A stretch of 64,000 nt of DNA from Buddleja alternifolia (taxonomy: Eukaryota; Streptophyta; Magnoliopsida; Lamiales; Scrophulariaceae): NCBI GenBank assembly GCA_019426215.1, contig CM033392.1, positions 54,726,305-54,790,304 of the forward strand, written 5' to 3'. Positions 23,205 to 33,715 of this stretch are shown in pieces (positions within the stretch are counted from its first letter, which is position 1; each line of letters starts with the position of its first letter). A program made the translations under genes and the position numbers. The notes below the pieces were generated by a model. The model did no database searches. It was not told the DNA's origin and saw only the letters and a program-made list of their open reading frames with translations.

Positions 23205-24806
23205 AATAACTCGACAAAGTCAAGCTAATGACTATAAACAAGAGCTTCTTGGGAGACAACCCAAGTTTGTAAGTTTTCCTTTTTGTTTAGTTTGTTTCTT
23301 TAAGTTGTGTTCAAGCATGCACTTTTGGCATGTTTTTCTTTAAGTCTTGATGGTTTGTATTGTGAGTGCATAACATGTAGTAGACAAGTTTTTCTTTGGA
23401 ACATCTGTCATGGCGGATTTGAGCTTGGACCGGATCTCACGTGATTAAGGGTTGCTTTTCAGCACCTTGTTCTAAGTACTCTTGTTTACTCCCCTTTTGA
23501 GTATGTATGATTGCGTCAACAATGAGGGCAATGTTGAGTTTAAGTGTTGGGGGGGGGGGGTATCTAAGGTATCTATGTGTCATGTGATCTTGTTTTTAGT
23601 TTAAGTTTGGGGGAATCGTCGCTATTACATATATTTTGTGCTATTTTTTGTGAAAATCAAGCATAACAAATTTTTGGATAGAATTTTAACCCTTCACTCG
23701 ATGCATTGAGAATCGTTAATTTGAATCAATGGCATGTTTTCTCTATCAATATGGATTTTAATGACTATACACATCGTTTCCTTGCTTGTGGGATCCTAAA
23801 CGAGACTAGAATGTCCTTAAGATGATTAACACATGCACATAAATCAAGGGTAGAGGAGTTGAGTGGACAACCATTTTGAAACACTTAAAAGCTTGATCCC
23901 GGAATATCAATCTATAATTTTCACATGTGTTATAAGTTGAGAATGTTAACTTTGTATGCTTGTCAAGAATAAAAGAGGTTGAACATTGGTATGACTGCAA
24001 AAGTCAGGCTTAATAGATACTGGGGGCGAAGAGCACCATGCCTAGAATACTGTACTATTATGCTAATTTGAGCTAAGCTCAAGCCAATGCAAGTGTTAAG
24101 TGAATAAGGACCTAGTTTGGTTTTGTGGCCTTTGCACTTGAGCGATTAAGCCCTTAGGAGTGTATATACACTTAATACCCTAAAGTCGTCCGGTTTGGGA
24201 GTTATTGGCCTAAAGCTCGTTACAAGGGTGTCATAGAAAGCCTAAGAGGATCGAACATTGCACATGGTCTAGCCTCTAATGTTTTAAGTTGAAAGTTGCA
24301 TAAGTTAAAGCCTAAAGTGGATAAAGTGATGCATTTTTAGTGGCTATGAAGTTTTCTTCAATTCTCGTACCATGTGACTAATCAAAAGTTGCTAAATATG
24401 GGATTAATGCTTGAAAAGTGGTAAGAATGCCACTCAACTATAATACGTGAGATTTATTACACTACACCCTTGGGATGGTATTTTCGATGTTAAGGCGTAA
24501 CATGAGCAAGTGTGTGACGTGTATATATATGTAATTCTGAGCTTAAATGGATGAATTCATGCCATTGCTTTATTATTAATCATAGTGATTTGCGTTGATT
24601 GATCGGGGTTGAAAATCTTTAGATTTTGTGGGTATATCGCATGCAAACCCTCACGAGACTATAACTCGTCCTTTGAGGTAACTCAAGGGTTCAAAGGCTT
24701 GTTGCACCCGCTAAGTGCAACCGTTTACTCTACGAAAGTGAGTTAGGTAGTTTTTTCTTTTTGTTTCTCCCGTGTTTGATGATGTTTTCCTATCCTATAG
24801 CTCTTA
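23205..24806 (+). other. 3' noncoding region of Athila derivative
   Basis: 1.6 kb without a useful ORF. It is co-linear with 45,560-47,160 of the larger element (for example GCTAATTTGAGCTAAGCTCA and CTCACGAGACTATAACTCGT), so it is a conserved noncoding 3' region of this lineage, not random decay. It contains a run of about 12 G near 23,549. Confidence 0.7.
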
Positions 24807-24848
24807 TTGCTCGAGGACGAGCAATTGATAAGTGTGGGGGGGGGGGGT
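24807..24848 (+). other. hairpin and polypurine tract before 3' LTR
   Basis: TTGCTCGAGGACGAGCAA (24807-24824) can fold into a 7-bp stem. The G-rich tract 24836-24848 ends at the 3' LTR and is the expected plus-strand primer. Confidence 0.75.
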
Positions 24849-26408
24849 TGATAAGAGTCATTTTTACGTGTTTTTAAGCCCGTTGCGTTTATGTTTTAGG
24901 TTCATTTATCGCTTGACTCTTGCCACATTTGCGTTTAATCCGTGTGTGAAGTGATTTCAGGTTGTAAATGGATGCAAACGAAGAAAGGGTGGAAAAACGA
25001 CGTATAAACAAGTTCATGCCAAGATGCTTCGCACCTACACGCCTGGGCGCCCGAACAAACAAGAAATGAGCTCAAGTTACGCATAAGGCGCTATTTTACC
25101 ACGCCTGGGCGCGATATTGGCCACATCTTCCACATTTGAGCGCCATTTCTGTATGTTTCAAGACCGAATTTGAGAACACTTCCTTCTTCAAAGTTGTATA
25201 TCTATGTCTTGGCTTCACGTGATAACTTGAATCATCCAAATCCGAGGTCCGTGGAGAACGTTATGAAGAAAACACAATTGCTGCGCTGAAAAGCAAGAAA
25301 ACGGTTCAGACTCTGCAGCCGACGTCTAGGCGCCACCTTACCCGCGCCTAGGCGCCGGACAACTTATTCCCCAAGCCAATTAGGCCACCTGGACAGCGCC
25401 TAGGTGCCATTTAGGTCGCGCCTGGGCGCCGATGTAACCGTTTTTCAAGGTATAAAGGCTAAATTTCAGCATTGGAGAGGGGGTTCGAATTTTGATGTTT
25501 GGAGACCATTTTCTGAGATTTGAGCCATCTTTTCATCACTCTTTGAAGGGGAAGAAGGGGAATTGAGCTAGAGATTGAAGCTACGAGGAAAGATTCAGCA
25601 TCATTCAAGCCTTAGGGAGTTTTACTTGCATTTCATTTACATGTTTATGTTCATAACTATGTATATGATTGTTCTAGATGTTCTTGAGCTATTGATGATG
25701 GGCTAAATTGTAGTACTAAGGCCATGTGAAGACCTATTTACAAATCAATATATGTGAAGTGAATTTTCGTATTAACTCTCCTATTGCTTTGTGTGTTGAT
25801 TTTGTGCTTTTATCACAATCATATGCTTGATCACCATATGCTTGCTTTTGTGCCTATTCTATTCATTCGAAAGAACATAGGTTAGGGTGCAACAAGAATC
25901 AACACATCATCCGAAACTAATGTGGAATTGCCCCTAGAAATAGGTAAAGATTTTCGTGTGCTGTTAGCCGGATTTATCTGGGGAAACTCTAGAACGTTAA
26001 TGCGTGGTTATTGATTAAATTCTCGGATAGACATATTTAGAGAACCGTCAATTAATCATAGGATTATTATGAGCCGAGACATCGGGTAATAATTAATTAA
26101 GGATTTTCTACCAAAGAAATAGGAGTCTAATAATTCGAAGAGTAGCTCACGTATATTGATGAGTAGATTAGGTTGTAGCATGTGCCTTAGTCGTTTTATC
26201 ACTCTTGAGATTTAATCTATAGTCCGTTTCTCTTTTGTTCTTCGCTTCCTTACTTGTTTTGTTGCAATTTACTTTTGTCCATTTTCATTAATCATAAACT
26301 AAAATACCTAGTCCTTGTGGTTCGACAACCCCAACTTATTTTGTCCACTTTTATTACTATCACGACTAGTACACTTGCTACCAAAGCACGTTAGCTTCTA
26401 GCGTGTCA
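24849..26408 (+). repeat. 3' LTR of Athila derivative
   Basis: 1,560 bp. Apart from the two block indels and scattered substitutions it matches the 5' LTR closely, so insertion is fairly recent. It is followed directly by the ACACA duplication. Confidence 0.9.
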
Positions 26409-26413
26409 ACACA

Positions 26414-26728
26414 TCTTAGAGGCGAGACAATTGGATTGCTTGAAGATATAAGGAACGAAAATCGGAGCTCGGAAATCCAAGGATGCCGATGGTTTCTAAC
26501 AGGATTTGAGGCGCGCGTCAGAATTTTTGTTCAGGTTACTAGATCAGAAACTTGTACGAGGGAAATAGCGCGAAAAGTATTTCACAAAGTTTTTGTTTGT
26601 GGCTTTATTATATTAGTTTGATTAAACCAATCATATAATCTTGTTTTGGGGTAGTTTATAAAATTTTTAATATTTAGCTGTGCTAACCTACCCCGGGGAT
26701 TACTCAACCCAATAGTGATATCAGAGCC
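26414..26728 (+). repeat. LTR-like sequence, part 2, with PBS-like end
   Basis: It resumes after the nested element. AATAGTGATATCAGAGCC (TGATATCAGAGCC at 26716-26728) is close to the copia PBS TGGTATCAGAGC, complementary to initiator tRNA-Met, and the preceding CCGGGG and CAACCCAATAG context is typical of an LTR end. No copia protein is found downstream. Confidence 0.45.
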
Positions 26729-26879
26729 TGGTTAGTTTAATCGAATTAATTTATGTGGTTAACTGATTATTATGCTTCATTTATTTTTTGTATGAATAAA
26801 TTGGAAGCATGTTAATCAAGATGCCTTAAGTTATTATGAATTGAATTTTATGTTGGGATTTAATCGTATAAAAATTTGT

Positions 26880-28770
26880 TGGTGCCAAGTGGTATACGAA
26901 AGGGTCTAGAAGGGGGGGGGGGTTGAATAGACCCTGAAGTCTTTTTCGACTTCTAAAAACTTTCGTATTACTGTGAGGTATTTGAACGCTCGGAAAGCTT
27001 TAAGCGCTGGGTGCGGCGCTTGAGGGATGATGACTTAAGCGCTAGTTTCAGGCGCTTGAGAAAAGTTAACTTAGATTCGGTGATTTCAACACTTACCAAA
27101 GTACGGCAGAGTTTAGTCACTAAATCAGGGTTAGCACAGCGGAAATGTTTTTACAGCTTAGCGTTCGTTTTAACCAATTTGTCGCTTATTAGTTTAAATG
27201 CCTTTTCAAGATATAATATGACAGTATAATGTAAGACAACAAAACAGTAAATGACACAAGATATTTGTAAGGTTCACTGGGTGATGTAATCCCAGCTACG
27301 TCCTTCTTCTCCCTTTATCAGAGAGGTTTTCCACTATGATGATTATCGAAGAGTCACACAGAGACTTCTACAAAATAGAGAGAGGTTGGATATGATCTTG
27401 GAACTCCTTGGTCACACAGATTTCAGCTCCACTAAAGACCTTCTATCCCCTTGCTTCTTTCACCCAGAAATATTGCAAGTTACACTTGATCCCGGAACTC
27501 CTTGGTCACACAGATTTCAGCTCCAATAGAGATCTTCTTCCACAAGCTTCTTTTACACAAAAATGGCGCTTGTAAGTCAACACACTTTCTCACTCAGACG
27601 AAAGATGTTGAAAGGTTTTGTAATGGCTTTGTTTGGTTTTGGAAAGTTCAAACAACTTGAGGATATCTCAATAGTAATGTAGGGTCTTCAAAAAGGGGTT
27701 TGAGATATAGTTGACTGTCTCTGGAATATTTGTGAAAAGCTTATACGGATATTTGGCTATGGATTTTTGTAAGCTTTTCTTTCAACAAAGTAGGTATTCT
27801 TTTCTTGTGTCTTTTTGTATAATTTTCTATATACAAGAGGTTGTGACTGTTATTCACACTAGGATATTCAGGTATATCTCTTGTATATGTCACGGTTTTT
27901 GCTCTATATGTCCTTGACTTATTTGTTGAAAGGGCTATTTATAAGGTATTGGTGGTTTTTGTCCGTTTGACACGGTTGGAATCTCGTTTCCCCAAACATT
28001 CCTTGAGTTCTGACATTTCTAACTTTGGGTATACTTAATTAGTTAGGCATGTTCTTGGTTTCATAACTTCTGACAGTCTTGGTCAAATGAATGGCTTACC
28101 CATACGTTATAGTGCTTATATTTTAATAGCACTTATCCGACTTTTAATGCATCTTGTCTTATTTCCGTTGGAAATAATTTGTCTGTTTGATTCATGCATT
28201 CTTTAAGTCTTTGGATAGCTTTGGGTTTGAATCTTCAGGTTATGTTCTTTGTAGGTCGTGTTGGTTTAGCCTTTTGGACGCTTGCTGAAGAGGACAGTTT
28301 TTCTCGTGCATTGGACAGACGCTTGGACTAATCCTGAGTCTCTTCTCTTTATTTCAGACGCTTACTCTTCAATCTTGTCTTTGATAGGCTCACTCAGAAT
28401 TCCATCATTGACTTAGTGTTGAGTATTCAGCCTGAGTTATCCATTCGTATTTTGAGCGCTGGAGTTGTAACCTGGAATAGTCTCTAAAACGTTTGACGGA
28501 CGCTTCAAGAGATCTTTATCTTCTGTAGCTTCAGACGCTTGATCTTCAACTTTATCACTTGGTAGACTCACCCAGAGTTCTCCTTAATGATTCAGTATCA
28601 CATTCTTAGTCTAAAATTCTACAAAGATAAAAACTATAAGCCTAAGATAAATAAGCTTTCAGGTACTTATACACAATATATATTCTATGAAAGCTTTTAT
28701 ACTTACAGTTTTCGGGGTCTAACAGGAAGTCCTATTTGTCATCATCAAAACATCTAACATGAAATTCGTA
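26880..28770. repeat. noncoding LTR-type repeat, boundaries uncertain
   Basis: It begins near GGTCTAGAAG followed by a G run and TTGAATAGACC, and ends with TGTCATCATCAAAACATC. In plant genomes this pair of landmarks usually brackets LTR-class repeats. Only short ORFs are present (for example 27,711-27,917), none recognisable. I could not find a clean TSD. Confidence 0.35.
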
Positions 28771-28818
28771 ACAAAATTTTAGAAATTTTATGACGAATTT
28801 GGTTTCACGAAAAATTAT

Positions 28819-29239
28819 GGCTATGTTTGGATATGTTTCCAAACCCAATTTGGTCCAAAATATTGGCCCAATTGTGTTTGGTTAACACAATTTTGGTTCT
28901 AAAATATGTTACTTTTTTGGTCCAAAAAAACATAATGATTATTTATTTAAAAATCTACAACTGAGGTATTGTCTCTACTTTTGCCTCTCTCCCTCTCTTA
29001 GCTTTCAATCATTAACTAATTATTAACCGACGAAAGCTTCATAATTTGACTGCTACAATAATTTTTGTTCCCTATAGGAATAAAATCAAACACTATCTCA
29101 CAAAAAAAAAAAAGCCCCCAAAGAACTAACTACCAAAATAAATTTAAACACAATCTCATCAAATATGCACATTTCCCCATAAATTTCTCACCAGCAATTC
29201 TCACCAAAATGCAATCCCAAAACATAACCAAACATAGCC
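28819..29239. mobile_element. PIF/Harbinger (Tourist-like) MITE
   Basis: 421 bp with TIRs GGCTATGTTTGG and CCAAACATAGCC, flanked by a 3-bp duplication TAT (28816-28818 and 29240-29242). There is no ORF. The TIR style and 3-bp TSD fit Tourist elements, although the usual target is TTA/TAA. Confidence 0.75.
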
Positions 29240-29674
29240 TATGATTGTGTGTAATTTATGTTGATGGTTAATTTTTAGGATTTGAGAAACACCGGTGGTG
29301 GAAAGTAGCAAAACGGACGAACCAAAAGGTCTGAAAGTCGACTAACAACCCGGCCCGAGGTGGGTTCTCAAAACCCGAGAATTACCATCCAGCTCGAACC
29401 GTTGGACAGTTTCGAGCCTGTTACGCGGGCTGGCCCGCTTAGGCCGACCCAATTTTTCGGTGAGAATTAAAATTTGATTTTTAATTATTTTTGGAAATTA
29501 TTATTTTTCCTTGGAAAATAATTTTTGTGAAAAATCCAAATTATCCCTAATAAATTGCAATTTATTTTGAACGAGAGGTAGGTAAATTTTGGATATCGCA
29601 TATTATGTGGCTTGACATATTTGTATGTGATTGGATGAATCACGAGCCTAGTTTAGTCTTTGGCTTTCGATGTA

Positions 29675-29784
29675 TATAATATCTATGGGTTGTAAAATAG
29701 CCGGTTTGGCTTTTATTTTTTCTGTCTTTAGATTAGTAGTTTATATTTAGATATAGTCTATATAATCAAGAAGATGAAGAAAGA
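29675..29784. repeat. direct repeat, copy 1
   Basis: About 110 bp (CTATGGGTTGTAAAATAGCC through AAGATGAAGAAAGA) recurs at 30031-30142 with a few substitutions. The pair could be short LTRs, or a duplicated fragment with about 250 bp between copies. Confidence 0.7.
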
Positions 29785-30030
29785 AGACGAAGGCCAAATT
29801 GAAGACTTGTATGCAGTGGTGATCTATTGTAGTAATTAGGTTGTTTTTATTTCCTAGAAGTCCAGTCCATTTTGGCTCAGTGGGTTGATTAGGTAGGGCT
29901 CGAGGTGGTTCATCCTAATTTACCGCTTTATGGATGGTTTATTTTTCTGTCTATATATATATGATGTGTTTGGAATGCATGCATAGGATAGAAAATTAAA
30001 CAAGATAAATATAATCTGGTGAGACCTATA

Positions 30031-30142
30031 TATAATTCCTATGGGTTGTAAAAATAGCCGATTTGACTTTTATTTTTTCTGTCTTTAGATTAGTAGTTTG
30101 TATTTAGATATAGTCTATATAATCATGAAGATGAAGAAAGAT
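30031..30142. repeat. direct repeat, copy 2
   Basis: Matches 29675-29784 at roughly nine bases in ten. The copy ends almost exactly where the compositionally different block at 30,150 begins. Confidence 0.7.
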
Positions 30143-30149
30143 CGGTCAT

Positions 30150-33100
30150 GAGCCCCATACTGATTAACATTTCTTTGCAATTTCAGCCACCCCGCCTAGG
30201 AGACAATCCCAGCCCCAATCCGCCACCGCGTAAGGAACCATGATGAGGCTGGTCCCTCTTTTAGTAGCAAGAAAGACAAAAAAAGCGATCTATTTATAGA
30301 GGGAAAAATCCATATCCTCTTTCCTTATGTTAGCCGCTCGCAAAAAGGCTTGGTTTAGTTCCTAAACCCTTTAAAGGTGGATAAGCACGTAGGCGGTGAA
30401 CATTGTTGTTCTAATGCTACAAAGATCATAAGTGGGCTCATATGCATAGACTTCTATAACATGTTGTTACGAATGTATTTAACCTGATCAACGAAAAGAT
30501 AGCTTCACTGACTAAAGGAAAAAATGTTGGGAGATTAGGCTTTCATTTTGACCCTTCCTGCTTTCTTACGAGACTTCCCTGCCCATGTCCACCCAAGGGA
30601 CCTACCTTACCGTCTACGTAGATTCAGCAATTCCAACGACTAGACGAAGAGGGCGAGCATTGATGGATGGGGCGGGACGGAATGACATTCGATAGGCGAG
30701 AGTCTACTATTACCCGATAGGAAATAAGTGAGATCAATGCATAGTGTTTAACATCTCGATGGATGATCAGCATAGCTGAAAAAATGACCGGTGCTAGGAA
30801 AAAAAAGTGCAGTCGCAACTATTGTATCAATCAAAAGCGGGCTATCGCCCTATCTAAGACCGATCTATTGCTATCAAAGATGAGGGGGAAACTCAGTAGG
30901 GATTCTGAGTGTAGGGTCTATGTTGAAAAAAGGACTACGGGTCGAACCGTAGAATGCCCCATACATCTCTCAACACCGAGGGGAGGGTAGGTCTTCGAGA
31001 CTAAAGCAATGTCACATATAACAACCTACTGTGCATATCGCCCATCTCTACCCGTGCAACTGACTCGCCTTAAGGAGCTGAAAAACTAATAAATACCAAG
31101 TTGCGCTCGCTAGCGCCGCTATAGAGTAAGGATTTTCTTTTGCGCCATCCCATTGCCCAGGTCCTGTCCGGCTCGTAAGACGACGGAGGTGTATGACAAC
31201 CTAGCTTGGGAAAGGTTACAAACTGTCTGATGTCATGAAGAACTCCCATCCACATGTAAAGACTTGGAAAATTCAGCTGTCCTCGGCCCAAAATCATTGA
31301 TCTGCGTACAAGAATTTGGGGCCTCCTTTATAGGTATAATAAAATTTTGATCTTTGTATCTTTACTTTTTTTGTGTGATGAGATAGCCTTTTGTCCTGGA
31401 CACGTGTCTTTCTACATGTTTTCATTTATGACTAAGGCATTTCTTTTATGTTCCACGTGCGTCTACCCCTTCCGGCTTTCTTTATTGTTCTTCCACGTAC
31501 TATACCATGGTCGGGATACGAGCCTTGGTATACGCATATATATGTCCATGCATACTATTGCTTTTTGATAAACTGCTTTTCCTTTCTTGTCTTGCCAACC
31601 ATGACTTCTCCTCCAACCCCTCCTTCAATTATCCCATCAGAGGGTGGTTCCGCCGGTCCTAAGGTGGGGAAGATAGCCAATAGTATGTCGAATGCCATCA
31701 ATGCCAAAACCATTTTTCTATACTATATGAGGGACAAAAGGGAATGTTAGGTCCCTTTTGGAAAACGCTCCCTCCTTCTTCTGTTGAAGAGCTTTACCCC
31801 TTTGGAGACAATCTTTTTCCTTTCAACAAGCTGCATCCCCCTTGGGGAGACTTCGCCGCTTCAAATGTTATGAGCATCTGGCCCGAGCCCTCTTCCTGGG
31901 GTCTGTCGCATTTAGAAAGGCAACCTTTGGAAAAAAAGCGGCATATATCATGTCATCAAACTCAGCTGATTTTCCTTACCCAGACACCTGAGTCTTCTTT
32001 AAGCGGTGTCACTGTTCTGGAGCACTACCTCCATGACTTTTCATTTGTTATTTGGGATGATGAGACCTAGCCTTTTAACAGAAAGCAGTTTACTAAATCG
32101 ACTAGGAGTCACATGCCGAGGAGAAATCCACAAAAAGGTTTAAGATGGCAAGGTACTTAGCAGGGCGTGTAACGAAGGATAGAGGAAGAACCAAAGCAAG
32201 GACTTATTATACCGCTCCTGACCCCACGACACGTATGGGGAGGGACTTCGCTCCCGTTCAAGGTAAAGAAGAGTTCTTGCTTCTAGACCTGAAAAGAGCT
32301 TATTCATGCCATCTCTTGCTAACAAGCCCTTCTGTTCCTCAAGTCCTTATGGAAGCTCCTTGTCCTCTTCTTGGCACCTTCCTTTATTATGTTTCATGTC
32401 CACAAGACCTCCCTCTCTGTTGGTGAATCGACTTTAGCTCCTGTACTTCTTTCTTTAGGTTCGTCTAACAAGTCTTAAGTTCTTTCTTTGAAAGTATCTT
32501 CGGCTCCTTTCTTTTGAAGCGGAGAAAAGGTTCAAGCTAAGGAAAACTTTATCTCCATAACTTCTTTGGCAAATTGAAACTCATGCCTTTCCTTAATCAG
32601 TTACTTGCCCCCTTCTCCTACTATTGATTCAATTCCAAAGATGAAGGAAGTGTTACCCAGCGTCGAAGTGAAGTTCCTTATTTCAGCATCCTTCTTCCTA
32701 GCAGCCTATTCTAGTGTCGAAAAGGCATTTGCAAGGTCTTTCCACTTACGAATTCCTTCTATTTAAAGCAAGGGTCGGTGAAGCATACCTCATTCATCCT
32801 CTCTTTAGCTTATCCTGTCCTCTCCCCTGAGTAAGCCTTAGGCCTTATTAACACTCCGTGGGATAGAGTCGTATAATCGACTTATTCTCTTTTTTATTAG
32901 TCAAAAGTCATCTCCAGCTGACGGCTAATAGAATAAGGGAATGGTCCTAGATCCGGATACACTACTCCTCCGACTGCAGACGAAGATCGAGTTCGAATGG
33001 AAAGTTTCCAAGGCGGGAAGACATCAACTGAGGAAGCAATCGAAGGCTTCGAAGATAAGAGAGAAGTTCTACGAATCACCAGTCCCGCCATATAAGAGCA

Positions 33101-33340
33101 ATTCGAGGAGAAACGAGTAGATGAAATGAATTCCTTGGACCAAGTAGAGCTTGTTTCGGGGCCAGTCACCCAGAATAATGTGACAGGGTCTGGTTTACCC
33201 TTTCCTTTGCTTCGAATCAATCCTATCATCAGTAGTGGCCTAATTTCCGTCTTCGAGGCAAGCGAATTGAATAAATCGTATTAATCGGACTGCTTTTCTT
33301 TTAGGTGAGAAAGGCACTCTCACGGCTTAGTTCTACCTTC
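30150..33340. other. gene-less block, possible mitochondrial DNA insertion
   Basis: Base composition is visibly more balanced than in the surrounding AT-rich DNA, and there are no LTRs, TIRs or transposon proteins. ORFs such as 31,744-32,070 and 32,897-33,229 (complement) have no recognisable domain. The texture (mixed purine and pyrimidine text with short GC-rich words, for example GTTGCGCTCGCTAGCGCCGC) reminds me of plant mitochondrial intergenic DNA. I identified no mitochondrial gene, so this is inference from style only. Confidence 0.35.
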
Positions 33341-33362
33341 CTTCGTGAATGTAATTGAAGTC

Positions 33363-33606
33363 TGTTAGAAAGGGGAATTGGTAGAGAAGAAAGAACATAT
33401 ATTATTGATTTTCTAGAATCTGCAAATTACAGAATGAATAATGAATACAAAGGATAACAGCTAGCCCCTTTTATATGTCCTCCAACGGCTATTTGACAAC
33501 TAATTACTAAAGTGTGTAAAATAAGAATAAAGAAGATACATAATAAAACGTTAATACATAAAACGCTAATCCACTTATGCTTAAAGTGGAACTCTATATC
33601 TTAACA
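33363..33606 (-). repeat. 3' LTR of copia element
   Basis: 244 bp. On the complement it is preceded by the G-rich polypurine tract at 33607-33618. Confidence 0.9.
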
Positions 33607-33618
33607 CCCCCCCCCCCT
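33607..33618 (-). other. polypurine tract of copia element
   Basis: A run of C on the plus strand, i.e. GAGGGGGGGGGG on the coding strand, directly against the 3' LTR. Confidence 0.75.
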
Positions 33619-33715
33619 CAAGCTTGTGGTCAAAGACATTTATGACACCAAGCTTGGCAAATAAATACTCAAATCGTGCCTTTCCTAAAGCCTTAGTCAA
33701 CACATCTGCGGGTTA

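Larger units (their letters stand above)
21010..26408 (+). mobile_element. Athila-type gypsy deletion derivative (5.4 kb, non-autonomous)
   Basis: A complete-ended element: TG...CA termini and ACACA duplications at 21005-21009 and 26409-26413. The LTRs flank only about 2.3 kb of internal DNA. That retains a PBS, a short ORF, the 3' noncoding region and a polypurine tract, but no reverse transcriptase, RNase H or integrase. The same 3' landmarks (CTTCTTGGGAG-CAACCCAAG and the TTGCTCGAGG hairpin) occur in the large Athila-type element at 38,390, which shows kinship. It would need enzymes from a related autonomous element. Confidence 0.85.

Noticed and set aside
31744..32070. 108-codon ORF in the organelle-like block as a gene
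   Set aside because: No recognisable domain or gene context, and chance ORFs of this size are expected in DNA of this composition.
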